DNA of 64,000 nucleotides from contig NZ_PJII01000001.1 in NCBI RefSeq assembly GCF_002929215.1, forward strand, positions 124,001 through 188,000, written 5' to 3'. This DNA is from Arthrobacter sp. ZGTC412 (lineage in GTDB: Bacteria; Actinomycetota; Actinomycetes; Actinomycetales; Micrococcaceae). The stretch's first letter is position 1, and every line of letters starts with the position of its first letter. Made by a program: the position numbers and the translations under genes. Shown here in pieces: positions 48,177 to 57,917 of this stretch. Under the pieces are notes generated by a model that saw only the letters and a list, made by a program, of their open reading frames with translations, was not told where the DNA came from and searched no databases.

Positions 48177-49145
48177 CTAACCCACCTCCGCCAACTGACC
48201 GCGGAAGGCCCTGCGGTAGGACTGCGGGCTGGTGTCCAGGACTTTCCCGAAGTGGTGCCGCAGCAGGACCGGATGCCCAAATCCGGACTCCCGCGCAACC
48301 TCCTCAATGTTCATGTCCGTGGCCTCAAGGAGTTCCTGCGCCCGAAGCACCCGCTGGGAGTTGAGCCAGGCCGCCGGTGTTGCCCCCGTTTCTGACCGGA
48401 ACTTCCGGGCGAACGTCCTTGCGGACATGTGCACCCGCGCCGCGAGCTCATTCACCGTGTGCTCGCGGTCCAGGTGCTCTACCATCCAGCGAAGGAGTTC
48501 CTCCATCGGCGCGGAGCCGCAGGTGGGCATGGGCCGGTCAATAAACTGTGCCTGGCCACCATCGCGGTGCGGCGGGACCACCATGTCGCGGGCAATCGCG
48601 GCGGCCACGTGCGCGCCCAGTTCCACCCGCACCAGGTGCAGGCAGGCATCTATGCCGGCAGCCGTGCCGGCCGAGGTGATGATGTTTCGGTCCTGCACGT
48701 AAAGGACGTTTTCGTCCACCTGCACGCGTGGGTATTCCGCGGCCAACTGGCCTGAATAGTGCCAGTGCGTAGTGCAGCGCCGGCCATCCAGCAGCCCTGC
48801 CCGGGCAAGGGCGAAGGCTCCGGAGCAGATGGACATAACCCATGCTCCCCTTGCATCCGCCGCCCGAAGGGCTTCGAGAACGGACTCCGGCAAGTCCTCA
48901 TCCCGGCCGTAGGGAGCCATGATCACCAGGTCGGCGTCGGCGGTGGCTTCAAGCCCAAGGCTGACGTTCATGGACAACCCGGATTTGACCCGGACGTTGC
49001 CGGGGGACGGCGTGCACACGCGGAAGTCAAAGGCCGGGACGCCGCTCCCCCGCCCGGACCTGTCGATCCCGAACACTTCGCAGGCAGTGCCAAATTCGAA
49101 CATCGAGAAGTCGGGAACCACGATGACGGCTACTGATTTCAGCAT
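48177..49145 (-). CDS. GlxA-type transcriptional regulator (DJ-1/PfpI plus AraC HTH)
   Basis: A 322-residue regulator. The N-terminal ~190 residues form a DJ-1/PfpI-like sensor domain (VAVIVVPDFSMFEFGTACEV and the nucleophile-elbow-like SICSGAFALARAGLLDGR). The C-terminal ~100 residues contain two AraC-type helix-turn-helix motifs (VNELAARVHMSARTFARKFR and ARESGFGHPVLLRHHF). Targets are unknown; nothing adjacent suggests a regulated pathway. The ATG at 49145 is the natural domain start; the 25-codon extension upstream is low-complexity and probably not translated. Confidence 0.9.
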   Translation of the reverse strand: MLKSVAVIVVPDFSMFEFGTACEVFGIDRSGRGSGVPAFDFRVCTPSPGNVRVKSGLSMNVSLGLEATADADLVIMAPYGRDEDLPESVLEALRAADARGAWVMSICSGAFALARAGLLDGRRCTTHWHYSGQLAAEYPRVQVDENVLYVQDRNIITSAGTAAGIDACLHLVRVELGAHVAAAIARDMVVPPHRDGGQAQFIDRPMPTCGSAPMEELLRWMVEHLDREHTVNELAARVHMSARTFARKFRSETGATPAAWLNSQRVLRAQELLEATDMNIEEVARESGFGHPVLLRHHFGKVLDTSPQSYRRAFRGQLAEVG

Positions 49146-49226
49146 GCTTCCATTATGGCAGGAATTATAGCTTTTTGGGCATTTCTGCCACTTTTTTTGG
49201 GTCTTCTGAAGGAGAAGCATGGAGGC

Positions 49227-49394
49227 ATGGAAATCCTCTCAACCGTCCTCATCGTCCTGCTGCTCCTCGTATTTGCCGCCACTGTGTCGGCCCTCCTGCA
49301 AGACGGCCGGGGGCACACGCCTCCCGTCGAATCGCATGAAGCATGGTCCGCGCTGGACCTTCCCAGCACCAACTACACGCTCCGCATCTTCTAA
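49227..49394 (+). CDS. small single-span membrane protein
   Basis: A 55-residue open frame with one membrane helix (STVLIVLLLLVFAATVSALL) and a hydrophilic tail ending SALDLPSTNYTLRIF. AAGGAGA lies 11 bases upstream and GGAGG directly before the ATG. I recognise no family. It sits between the divergent GlxA-type gene and hrpA, with the promoter region in front of it. Codon use looks normal, but such short frames can occur by chance. Confidence 0.45.
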   Translation: MEILSTVLIVLLLLVFAATVSALLQDGRGHTPPVESHEAWSALDLPSTNYTLRIF

Positions 49395-49476
49395 CCCCTG
49401 GCCAGCAAAGCGCCGGGATCAGCTGCATCCAGTCGAAACGGGAAGCCCGGGCTCCCGCAGTAGACTGGCAGCAGCC

Positions 49477-52400
49477 ATGACACTTCACATCTCCTATCCT
49501 GCCGAGCTGCCGGTCTCCGAGCGCCGCGAAGACCTGATGGCCGCCATTGCAGCGAACCAGGTCACCATCATCGCCGGCGAGACCGGCTCCGGTAAGACCA
49601 CCCAGATTCCCAAAATGTGCCTCGAACTTGGCCTGGGCGACAACGGCCTGATCGGGCACACCCAGCCGCGCCGGCTTGCAGCCCGCACGGTCGCGGAGCG
49701 CATCGCCGAGGAACTGGGCGTGGACATCGGCCAGGAGGTCGGCTTCCAGGTCCGCTTCACCGGCGAGGTCAGCCGGAGCACCAAGGTCAAGCTGATGACC
49801 GACGGCATCCTGCTGGCGGAAATCCAGCGCGACAAGCTGCTGCGCAAGTACAACGCCATCATCATCGACGAAGCCCATGAGCGCAGCCTCAACATCGACT
49901 TCATCCTCGGCTACCTCAAGCGGGTCCTGCCGCAGCGACCGGACCTGAAGGTGATCATCACCTCCGCCACCATCGATCCCGAGCGCTTTGCCAACCATTT
50001 CGGCACGCCCGAAAGCCCCGCGCCCATCATCGAGGTATCGGGGCGGACGTATCCGGTGGAAATCCGGTACCGCCCGCTGTCGCAACCCCCCGCCGGAACG
50101 GATGAGGAGAACGCTTCCGACGACGAACTCGAGGAAGACCGCGATCCCCTCGACGCCGTCTGTGACGCCGTGGACGAACTCGCTGCCGAAGCCCCCGGCG
50201 ACATCCTCGTATTCTTTTCCGGCGAGCGCGAGATCCGGGATGCTGCTGAGGTGCTCCAGGCCCGCATCCAGTCCAACCGAAGGCTGGCCGGAACCGAAAT
50301 ACTCCCCCTGTTTGCCCGCCTGAGCCTGCAGGAACAGCACAAGGTGTTCCACCCCGGCAACAAGCGCCGAATCGTCCTCGCCACCAACGTTGCCGAGACG
50401 TCGCTGACCGTGCCGGGCATTAAATACGTGATCGACACCGGCACTGCCCGCATTTCCCGGTACTCGCACCGCACCAAAGTCCAGCGGCTGCCCATCGAAC
50501 GCGTCTCGCAGGCATCGGCCAACCAGCGTTCCGGGCGGTGCGGGCGCGTTTCGGACGGCATCGCCATCCGTCTCTACTCGGAGGAGGATTTCGAGTCCCG
50601 GCCCCGCTTCACTGATCCCGAAATCCTGCGCACCAACCTCGCCGCTGTCATCCTGCAAATGACAGCCATGGGAGTGGCCCGGGGGCCGAAGGACGTCGAG
50701 AACTTCCCCTTCGTGGAGCCCCCCGAAACGCGGGCAATCAACGACGGCGTCACGCTGCTGCGCGAACTCGGCGCCCTGGCTGCCGCCCGGCCCCAACACG
50801 GCTCCGACGGAACGAAGGGCGGCGGCGGACTCACCGCCGTCGGGCAGAAACTCGCCCAGCTGCCCGTGGATCCCCGGCTGGGCCGGATGATCGTGGAAGC
50901 GGGAAAACGCGGCTGCGTCCGCGAAGTTATGATCCTCGCGGCGGCCCTCACCATCCAGGACCCGCGCGAGCGCCCTACGGACAAGCAGCAGCTTGCGGCG
51001 GAAAAGCACAACCGGTTTAAGGACGAAAACTCGGACTTCACCGGTTTCCTGAACCTATGGAACTACATCCAGGAGAAGCAGCAGGAGTTGTCGTCCTCTG
51101 CCTTCCGGCGCCTGTGCCGGGCCGAATTCATCAACTACCTCCGCGTGCGCGAGTGGCAGGATCTGTTTGCCCAGCTGCGCCAACTGGCCCGCCCCCTGGG
51201 CATCAGCCTGGACAACAAACGCCTTGCCGATCCCGTTGGCAACCACGACGGCATCCACATCAGCCTCCTTTCCGGGCTCCTGAGCCACATCGGCATCTTG
51301 GACGAGCGCAAGCGCGAGTACGCCGGCGCCCGGGGCAGCCGCTTCGCAATCTTCCCCGGCTCTGCGCTGTTCAAGAAGTCCCCGACGTTCGTGATGGCGG
51401 CGGAACTGGTGGAAACCAGCCGCCTCTGGGCCAGGGTTGCCGCCAGGTTCGACCCCGCCTGGGCGGAACAGGTGGCCCCGGACCTGGTCAAACGCAGCTA
51501 CAGCGAACCGCACTGGTCCACCCGCCAGGGCGCAGTGATGGCCTACGAAAAGGTCACCCTCTACGGCGTACCCATCATCGCCCAGCGCAGGATCAACTAC
51601 GGCAGGGTGGATCCCGTCGTCGCCAGGGAACTCTTCATCAGGCATGCCCTGGTGGAGGGTGACTGGAAGACCCACCACAAGTTCTTTCACCGCAACCGTG
51701 CCCTCCTGCGGGAGGTCGAGGAACTCGAAGCAAGGATGCGGCGCCGGGACCTCCTGGTGGACGACGAAACGCTGTTTGAGTTCTACGACGCGCGGATCGG
51801 GCCGGACGTTGTGTCCGAACGGCATTTTGACAGGTGGTGGAAGGACGCCCGGCAGGAGAACCCCGACCTCCTGGACTACGACAAGTCGCTCCTCCTCAGC
51901 GACGACGCCGACAACCTTGATGTTTCCGCGTACCCCAAAACCTGGCTGCACAAGGGCTTTGAGCTGCCGCTGACCTATGAGTTCCACCCCGTGGCTCCCG
52001 GCTCGCCGCCCAACCCCAGCGACGGCGTCACCGCCGAAGTGCCGGTCCTGTTCCTCAACCAGCTGGACGACAAGGCATTCCGCTGGCTGATCCCCGGCCA
52101 GCGCGTGGAACTGGTAACTGCCCTGATCAAGTCCCTGCCCAAGCAGGTACGCAAGAACTTCGTCCCTGCCCCGGACGTGGCCCGGCAGGCAGTAGCTGTC
52201 CTGGAGTCCGATTTCGACCCGGCCTCCGATGAGCTTGAACCGTCCCTCGAACTTGCGCTCCGCCGCGTCCGCGGGCACGTCATTCCGCCCGGTTCGTGGA
52301 GCTGGGACGCTGTGCCCCCGCACCTGCGCGTGACGTTCAAGGTAGTGGACAGCAAGGGCAAGGTCCTGGATGAGGGCAAGGACCTCGCAGCCCTTCAGGA

Positions 52401-53442
52401 GAAGCTTGCGCCTGCCACCCGGCGGGCCATTGCCGAGTCATTGGGTGCCACACCCGCCTCTACCGCCCCCAGCAGCAAGGCTGGGCGGGCTGCAGGAATT
52501 GCCAACGACGGCGGGGCTCCACCCGTGCAGGCACCCGCCCAGGTGCCGCGCGGCTCCGGCCCGGCCGGGTTCCGGGAGCAGGACGGCCTCACGGAATGGA
52601 GCTTCGGCGCCCTCCAGCGCGAGGTCAGCAACATGGTCAAGGGCCACACCGTTACGGGCTATCCGGCCCTGCAGGACCAGGGCAAGTCTGTAGCCCTCCG
52701 GGTCTTCCAAACATCGGACGAACAACAGGACGCCATGCGCGGCGGCGTGATCAGGCTGCTGGCCCTGCGCGTTCCTGCTCCTGACCGCTACGTGCTGGAG
52801 CACCTGAGCAACACGGAGAAGCTGACATTCAGCCAGAATCCGCACGGCTCGGTCGCGGCCCTCATTGCTGACTGCGCCCTGGCGGCGATCGACAAGCTGA
52901 CTCCTGCCGGGCTTCCCTGGGACAGGGAGTCTTTCGACGCTCTCTACGAGACGGTTCGGGCTGAACTGATCGACACGGTGTTCAGCGTAACGGCCGTGGT
53001 GGAGCGCATCCTCGCCAGTACCCGGCGTATCGAAAAGCAGTTGAAAGGCACCACCAGCCTAGCGCTCATCAGCGCGCTTAATGACATCAAAAGCCAGCTT
53101 GAGCAACTGGTGTACCCGGGCTTTGTGGCCCGCACCGGCTACGCCCAGCTTAGCCAGCTCCCGAGATACCTCGCCGCCATCGAAAAGCGGCTGGAACGCC
53201 TCCCGGGCAACGTCCAGCGCGACGCCCTCAGCATGGCGGTGGTCCAGCGACTCGAGGATGACTACGACGACGCCGTGTCAGCCCTGCTTCCCGGGCGGCG
53301 GGCAGGCAGCGAACTCGCCCAGGTGCGGTGGATGCTCGAAGAGCTCCGGGTGAGCCTCTTCGCCGTCGAACTTGGAACGGCCTATTCCGTGTCCGAAAAG
53401 CGGATCCGCGCCGTGCTCAACAAAGCGCTGGCCCCGGCCTAG
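49477..53442 (+). CDS. hrpA: ATP-dependent RNA helicase HrpA (DEAH box)
   Basis: A 1321-residue DEAH-box helicase implicated in rescuing stalled ribosomes in other bacteria. Walker A is GETGSGKTTQIPK near residue 35 and motif II is IIIDEAHERSLNIDF. Motif III is ITSATID and motif VI is QASANQRSGRCGR. After the helicase core come the HA2/OB-fold region and a long DUF3418 C-terminal domain (from about residue 730), the standard HrpA layout. The ATG at 49477 is the conserved start; the frame is open for 86 codons upstream but that part is not protein-like. Confidence 0.94.
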   Translation: MTLHISYPAELPVSERREDLMAAIAANQVTIIAGETGSGKTTQIPKMCLELGLGDNGLIGHTQPRRLAARTVAERIAEELGVDIGQEVGFQVRFTGEVSRSTKVKLMTDGILLAEIQRDKLLRKYNAIIIDEAHERSLNIDFILGYLKRVLPQRPDLKVIITSATIDPERFANHFGTPESPAPIIEVSGRTYPVEIRYRPLSQPPAGTDEENASDDELEEDRDPLDAVCDAVDELAAEAPGDILVFFSGEREIRDAAEVLQARIQSNRRLAGTEILPLFARLSLQEQHKVFHPGNKRRIVLATNVAETSLTVPGIKYVIDTGTARISRYSHRTKVQRLPIERVSQASANQRSGRCGRVSDGIAIRLYSEEDFESRPRFTDPEILRTNLAAVILQMTAMGVARGPKDVENFPFVEPPETRAINDGVTLLRELGALAAARPQHGSDGTKGGGGLTAVGQKLAQLPVDPRLGRMIVEAGKRGCVREVMILAAALTIQDPRERPTDKQQLAAEKHNRFKDENSDFTGFLNLWNYIQEKQQELSSSAFRRLCRAEFINYLRVREWQDLFAQLRQLARPLGISLDNKRLADPVGNHDGIHISLLSGLLSHIGILDERKREYAGARGSRFAIFPGSALFKKSPTFVMAAELVETSRLWARVAARFDPAWAEQVAPDLVKRSYSEPHWSTRQGAVMAYEKVTLYGVPIIAQRRINYGRVDPVVARELFIRHALVEGDWKTHHKFFHRNRALLREVEELEARMRRRDLLVDDETLFEFYDARIGPDVVSERHFDRWWKDARQENPDLLDYDKSLLLSDDADNLDVSAYPKTWLHKGFELPLTYEFHPVAPGSPPNPSDGVTAEVPVLFLNQLDDKAFRWLIPGQRVELVTALIKSLPKQVRKNFVPAPDVARQAVAVLESDFDPASDELEPSLELALRRVRGHVIPPGSWSWDAVPPHLRVTFKVVDSKGKVLDEGKDLAALQEKLAPATRRAIAESLGATPASTAPSSKAGRAAGIANDGGAPPVQAPAQVPRGSGPAGFREQDGLTEWSFGALQREVSNMVKGHTVTGYPALQDQGKSVALRVFQTSDEQQDAMRGGVIRLLALRVPAPDRYVLEHLSNTEKLTFSQNPHGSVAALIADCALAAIDKLTPAGLPWDRESFDALYETVRAELIDTVFSVTAVVERILASTRRIEKQLKGTTSLALISALNDIKSQLEQLVYPGFVARTGYAQLSQLPRYLAAIEKRLERLPGNVQRDALSMAVVQRLEDDYDDAVSALLPGRRAGSELAQVRWMLEELRVSLFAVELGTAYSVSEKRIRAVLNKALAPA

Positions 53443-53452
53443 GACAACCGAT

Positions 53453-53878
53453 CTAGGCCGGAACGAACTCCCCGTACCCGGCCGTCCGAAGTCCCTCGCG
53501 CAGTTTTTCTGCGTTGGCGTCCAGGACTTCCGGATCAGGGTTCTGGGCCGCGGTCGCGAAGTTGAACTCGGCCATGCTCCTGGAGGGCCAGACGTGCACA
53601 TGGAGGTGGTTAATTTCGTAACCGGCCACGATCAGCCCGGCGCGCGCAGCACCAAAGACGTCCACTTGGACGGCTCCGATCCGCCGGGCCACCTCCATGA
53701 CTCTCGCCAGGGTCTCCGGAGAGGCGTCGGTCCATCGGTCCACTTCCTCGGTGGGAACCACCAGGGTGTGGCCGTCGGCCAGCGGACCGGTGGTGAGGAA
53801 CGCGGATACGTCGTTCTCCCGCCAAACGAACCGGCCGGGAATTTCGCCGTTCAGGATCCGGGTGAAGATCGTGCTCAT
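53453..53878 (-). CDS. HIT family protein
   Basis: A 141-residue histidine-triad nucleotide-binding protein, a likely hydrolase of AMP-linked substrates. The triad is NHLHVHVWP near residue 100, and TLVVPTEEVDRWTD and the N-terminal STIFTRILNGEIPGRFVW are also typical of the HinT branch. Its start overlaps the upstream alcohol dehydrogenase stop by four bases. It is convergent with hrpA with a 10-base gap. Confidence 0.92.
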   Translation of the reverse strand: MSTIFTRILNGEIPGRFVWRENDVSAFLTTGPLADGHTLVVPTEEVDRWTDASPETLARVMEVARRIGAVQVDVFGAARAGLIVAGYEINHLHVHVWPSRSMAEFNFATAAQNPDPEVLDANAEKLREGLRTAGYGEFVPA

Positions 53879-55065
53879 GCGTCTACCTCCTTGTCGGGTG
53901 CCTGCAAAGTACTGGTGTCCAGCACAAACCGGTATTTCACATCACCGGCGACCATCCGGTCGTAGGCATCCTTCAGCTGATCAGCGCCGACCACTTCGAT
54001 GTCCGCCACCACGCCGTGCTCCGCGCAGAAGTCCAGCATTTCCTGGGTTTCGGCAATGCCTCCGATCAACGAGCCAGCGTACGCGATCCGCCGCCTGATC
54101 AGTGCCCGGGGGTTCACGGGCGGCATCGCCTCGGACGGGAGTCCGAGCTGGAAAAGCGCACCGTCAACGCGCAGGGTTCGGAACAGCGGGTTCAGGTCGT
54201 GCGGAGCTGCCACGGTGTCGATGATCAGGTCGACGCTGCGGTTGGCCGCATCCATCGCCGTCTTATCCGTGGAAAGGACCACTTCGTCGGCCCCCAGTTC
54301 CAGGGCGGCCGGCACTTTGGACTCGGACGTGGTGAACACCACCACCTTCGCTCCCATCGCCTTGGCGAGCTTGACGGCCATGTGGCCCAGTCCGCCCAGC
54401 CCCACCACCCCCACAACGTCGCCCTCTTCGACGTCGAAGTGGCGCAGGGGCGAGAACGTCGTAACGCCTGCGCACAGCAGCGGAGCGACGGCAGCCGGGT
54501 CCAGGGAGTCCGGTACGCGAAGGACGTAGCGGCGGTCCACCACCACAGAGGAGGAATAGCCGCCCTGTGTGATCGAGTCACCGTTGCGCCGGTCTACGCC
54601 ACCGTACGTGCCGGTCATGCCGTTTTCGCAGTACTGTTCCAGGCCGTCCAGGCAGCTTTCGCACTCGCGGCAGGAGTCCACGATGCAGCCAACGCCCACC
54701 CGGTCCCCCGGCGCGAAGTCGGTAACGGCTGATCCCACGGCACTGACAGTGCCAACGATCTCGTGGCCGGGCACCAGCGGCCACGTTGTACCACCCCACT
54801 CACCCCGCACCGCGTGGACATCTGAATGGCACAGCCCGCAAAACTCGATGGCAATCTCGACGTCGTCGGCCTGGGGAGCGCGCCGGACAAGGGTCAGCGG
54901 GACCAGCCCGCTGTCCGGGGACGTGGCGCCATACGCGGCAGCCAACCCGCCGTGGGAAGCAGCGGATCCGGAGGAAATCAGCTCCGGGGCGACAGGTTCA
55001 TGGGTAGCAGGCTCAGGGTTAACAGGTTTTGCAAGGGGCGGCGGCACGGGACGTCCAGGAGTCAT
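53875..55065 (-). CDS. zinc-dependent NAD(P) alcohol dehydrogenase (cinnamyl-alcohol/YahK type)
   Basis: A 396-residue medium-chain dehydrogenase. The catalytic zinc Cys is in FCGLCHSDVHAVRGEW with the second ligand in PGHEIVG. The structural zinc is held by the four Cys of GCIVDSCRECESCLDGLEQYC, and the coenzyme fold is VVGVVGLGGLGHMAVKLAK. Relatives reduce aldehydes with NADPH. The first ~40 residues (Pro/Ala-rich) are not part of the fold, so a later start is possible. It overlaps the HIT gene by four bases. Confidence 0.88.
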   Translation of the reverse strand: MTPGRPVPPPLAKPVNPEPATHEPVAPELISSGSAASHGGLAAAYGATSPDSGLVPLTLVRRAPQADDVEIAIEFCGLCHSDVHAVRGEWGGTTWPLVPGHEIVGTVSAVGSAVTDFAPGDRVGVGCIVDSCRECESCLDGLEQYCENGMTGTYGGVDRRNGDSITQGGYSSSVVVDRRYVLRVPDSLDPAAVAPLLCAGVTTFSPLRHFDVEEGDVVGVVGLGGLGHMAVKLAKAMGAKVVVFTTSESKVPAALELGADEVVLSTDKTAMDAANRSVDLIIDTVAAPHDLNPLFRTLRVDGALFQLGLPSEAMPPVNPRALIRRRIAYAGSLIGGIAETQEMLDFCAEHGVVADIEVVGADQLKDAYDRMVAGDVKYRFVLDTSTLQAPDKEVDA

Positions 55066-55074
55066 AGTGCGACG

Positions 55075-56004
55075 CTACCCCTGAGCGCCGTCAAGTTTCC
55101 ACTCAGGCGGGCCGCCGACGTCGGCGCGGGACCTTGGCCCCGTCACCACCGGCAGATGGGGATTGCTGGACCACTCGGAAAAGGACCCTGGATAGAGGGC
55201 GGCGCGGAAACCGGCGAGCTCAAGGGCGGCCATCTGGTGGGCTGCCGTGACGCCGGACCCGCAGTACACGCCCACCCGGACGTCGTCTGCAATGCCCAGC
55301 GACTCAAAGCGTCGGCGCAACTCGGCGGGAGGCAGGAAGCAGCCGGCGCTGTCCACGTTTTCGGACGTCGGCGCGCTGACTGCGCCTGGAATGTGGCCCG
55401 CCCGGGGATCAACAGGCTCAATCTCGCCGCGGTACCGCTCGCCAGCCCGCGCGTCCAGAAGGATCCTGGCGAGGCGCCTGTCCGGACGGGCACTCTCCGC
55501 AACGGGTCCGTCCTCCATCCAGGCGGTCACGTCGGCTGCCTCCAGGACCGGCATCTGCCCGTCTGCGAGCGTGACGTCGCCGGGAACGGGCTGGACCTCG
55601 CCCTGTTCGAGCGGAAGGCCTGCTGCACGCCAAGCCGCCAGGCCGCCGTCGAGCAGGTAAACCTCGGGAAGGCCGGCGTTCCGCAGCATCCACCACATGC
55701 GCGCGGCCGCCATGTTGGCGCTGTCATCGTACGCCACCACAACGTCGCCGTTGTTGATGCCCCAGCGCCTGGCCGCCTCCAGGAACCTTCGGGGTGATGG
55801 CAGCGGATGCCTTCCCCGCTCCGGGGCAGCAGGGTCCGCAAGTTCGGTGGCCAGGTCAACGAATACGGCGTCCGGCAGGTGCCCCTTCAGGTAGTGGTCG
55901 TGGCCGTGCGGGTCGCCCAGCGCCCATCGCACGTCCAACAACACTGTGCGCAGGCCGCCGGCACGGCGCCTCTCCAGTTCGGAAACATCCATCAGCGGAT
56001 TCAT
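55075..56004 (-). CDS. sulfurtransferase with two rhodanese domains
   Basis: A 309-residue protein of the thiosulfate/3-mercaptopyruvate sulfurtransferase family, which transfers sulfane sulfur to thiol acceptors or cyanide. The N-terminal inactive domain contains LLDVRWALGDPHGHDHYLKG. The C-terminal domain carries the active-site loop VYCGSGVTAAHQM; the CGSGVTA loop is typical of mercaptopyruvate-type enzymes. The ATG at 56004 has AAGGAG five bases upstream and is preferred over a 48-codon extension. It is divergent from the Cds1-like gene, and together they suggest linked cysteine/sulfide metabolism. Confidence 0.92.
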   Translation of the reverse strand: MNPLMDVSELERRRAGGLRTVLLDVRWALGDPHGHDHYLKGHLPDAVFVDLATELADPAAPERGRHPLPSPRRFLEAARRWGINNGDVVVAYDDSANMAAARMWWMLRNAGLPEVYLLDGGLAAWRAAGLPLEQGEVQPVPGDVTLADGQMPVLEAADVTAWMEDGPVAESARPDRRLARILLDARAGERYRGEIEPVDPRAGHIPGAVSAPTSENVDSAGCFLPPAELRRRFESLGIADDVRVGVYCGSGVTAAHQMAALELAGFRAALYPGSFSEWSSNPHLPVVTGPRSRADVGGPPEWKLDGAQG

Positions 56005-56077
56005 TGTGCTCCTTCGCATGGGCAGCCCACGGTCCCACTCTAACGGCAGCTCCGGCGGGCGCAGGTAGGCTGGTGCG

Positions 56078-57169
56078 GTGAAGATCGAGCGCACTGCAGG
56101 CCGGGACTGGGCGGACCACGCCCTCCGGAAAATCACGGCAGAAAACAACCGCTCGGCCGATACCCACCTCTACTCGGTACCCCTTCCCGAGCACTGGGGC
56201 GTCCAGCTCTATCTCAAGGACGAGTCGACCCACCGCACAGGCAGCCTCAAGCACCGGCTGGCGCGGTCCCTGTTCCTCTTCGGCCTGGTCAACGGCTGGA
56301 TCCGGGAGGACACCACCATCGTTGAGGCCTCCAGCGGCAGCACCGCGGTGTCCGAAGCCTATTTCGCACAGCTCCTGGGACTGCCGTTCATTGCCGTTAT
56401 GGCGCGCACCACCAGCCCCGAAAAGATTGCGCTGATCGAGCAGTTCGGCGGCTCGTGCCTCCTGGTGGACCACGCCTCGGAGGTCTATGCAACGGCGGAA
56501 GAGGTCGCCGCCACCAGCGGCGGCCACTACATGGACCAGTTCACCTACGCCGAGCGGGCCACGGACTGGCGCGGTAACAACAACATTGCGGAGTCCATTT
56601 TCGGCCAGCTCGCACTGGAGGAACACGCCGTGCCGGACTGGATTGTGGTGGGAGCAGGGACGGGCGGCACCAGCGCGACCATCGGCAGGTACCTCCGTTA
56701 CAACAGCCACCCCACCCGGCTCCTGGTGGTGGATCCGGAGAACTCAGCCTTTTATCCCGGCTGGCGCGGCAACTCCTCCGGCCCCGCTACCGGATTGCCC
56801 TCCCGGATCGAGGGCATTGGCCGGCCCAGGATGGAGCCCAGCTTTGTGCCGTCCGTGATTGACCACATGATCCAGGTACCTGACGCTGCATCGATCGCCG
56901 CCATGCGTCACCTGCGCACGCTCGCCGGGCTCCATGCCGGCCCCTCCACCGGAACCAACCTTTGGGGCGTCTGGCAGCTCATCGCGGGGATGATCGCCGA
57001 AGGCCGCCAGGGCAGCATTGTCTCGCTGATGTGCGACGGCGGCGAGCGCTACGCGGGCAACTATTACTCCACCGGTTGGCTGGCTTCCCATGGACTGGAA
57101 CCCGAGCCATATGAAGCGGTCATCACGCGGTTCTTTGATACCGGCAGCTGGGACGGCGACGAGGTTTAG
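56078..57169 (+). CDS. PLP-dependent cysteine synthase/desulfhydrase-like enzyme (Cds1 type)
   Basis: A 363-residue fold-type II PLP enzyme. The PLP Lys is in [27 protein letters not shown] is the substrate loop, and [19 protein letters not shown] is the phosphate-binding loop. The sequence closely resembles the mycobacterial Cds1 group (Rv3684), which releases H2S from cysteine; this is more likely than a biosynthetic cysteine synthase, but is not proven here. The start is a GTG. Its stop codon overlaps the convergent metallo-hydrolase gene by four bases. Confidence 0.85.
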   Translation: MKIERTAGRDWADHALRKITAENNRSADTHLYSVPLPEHWGVQLYLKDESTHRTGSLKHRLARSLFLFGLVNGWIREDTTIVEASSGSTAVSEAYFAQLLGLPFIAVMARTTSPEKIALIEQFGGSCLLVDHASEVYATAEEVAATSGGHYMDQFTYAERATDWRGNNNIAESIFGQLALEEHAVPDWIVVGAGTGGTSATIGRYLRYNSHPTRLLVVDPENSAFYPGWRGNSSGPATGLPSRIEGIGRPRMEPSFVPSVIDHMIQVPDAASIAAMRHLRTLAGLHAGPSTGTNLWGVWQLIAGMIAEGRQGSIVSLMCDGGERYAGNYYSTGWLASHGLEPEPYEAVITRFFDTGSWDGDEV

Positions 57170-57822
57170 ACTTCCACCGACTCCCCCGCAGCCAGGTGCT
57201 GATACCCGGTGCCGTACTTGGCCCCGAGGCGCTTGACATGGCCTTCCACAATTTTCAGGCCATTCTCGTTGAGCAGGCCGTCGTGGATCTGGAATGCCCG
57301 TGGTGCCCGGACGCCGATCACGAAGTCAACCACTTCAGCTGCCTTGCTCCATGGCGCATGGATCGGCACCAGCAGCGTCTGCACGCTGATGCCGTCCGGA
57401 ATGACGAATGCATCACCGGGGTGGTAAACGTTCCCGTCCAGAAGGTAGCCGACGTTGGCCACCACGGGGATTTGTGGGTGGATCAAGGCGTGCTGCCCGC
57501 CAAAGCTGCGAACCTCGAAGCCTGCCGTTTCGAAGGATGACCCGGGGTCTACGGTGTGGATCCGGTCCGCTGCTTCAGAGGCTTCCTTGCGCAGGTTGTC
57601 CGCGACGCCCGCCGGGGCAAAAACCGCCAGGTTCCGGTTGTCCTTCAAAGCAGCCACCACTGCGGGAACGTCGATGTGGTCGCCGTGTTCATGGGTGACC
57701 AGGACTGATTCGGCACCGGCCAGTGCCTCCGCCGATTCCGAAAAGGTCCCCGGGTCCAGCACCAGAACCCGGCTGTCTTTCTCGAGTCGGACGCAGGCGT
57801 GGGTGTATTTGGTCAGCTTCAT
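57166..57822 (-). CDS. MBL-fold metallo-hydrolase (UlaG-like/zinc-binding)
   Basis: A 218-residue metallo-beta-lactamase-fold protein. The metal-binding motif is [14 protein letters not shown] near residue 42, [12 protein letters not shown] follows, and [10 protein letters not shown] and [13 protein letters not shown] supply later ligands. The N-terminal [20 protein letters not shown] is typical of the UlaG-like/hydrolase group (YtkL/UPF0173-like). Substrate unknown. It is divergent from the zur-like gene with 95 bases between them. Confidence 0.85.
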   Translation of the reverse strand: MKLTKYTHACVRLEKDSRVLVLDPGTFSESAEALAGAESVLVTHEHGDHIDVPAVVAALKDNRNLAVFAPAGVADNLRKEASEAADRIHTVDPGSSFETAGFEVRSFGGQHALIHPQIPVVANVGYLLDGNVYHPGDAFVIPDGISVQTLLVPIHAPWSKAAEVVDFVIGVRAPRAFQIHDGLLNENGLKIVEGHVKRLGAKYGTGYQHLAAGESVEV

Positions 57823-57917
57823 ACCGCCAGCCTAGGGTCCGGCCCGAACCCCTGTCCACGAAGCTTCGGCTGGTAATCTTGATCTTTGCCACCATCCTGA
57901 GGGAAGCGAGTCCATCC

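Noticed and set aside
49249-51009. A 586-codon minus-strand open frame opposite hrpA
   Set aside because: It is antisense to the helicase core with intact DEAH motifs and shows no recognisable domain.
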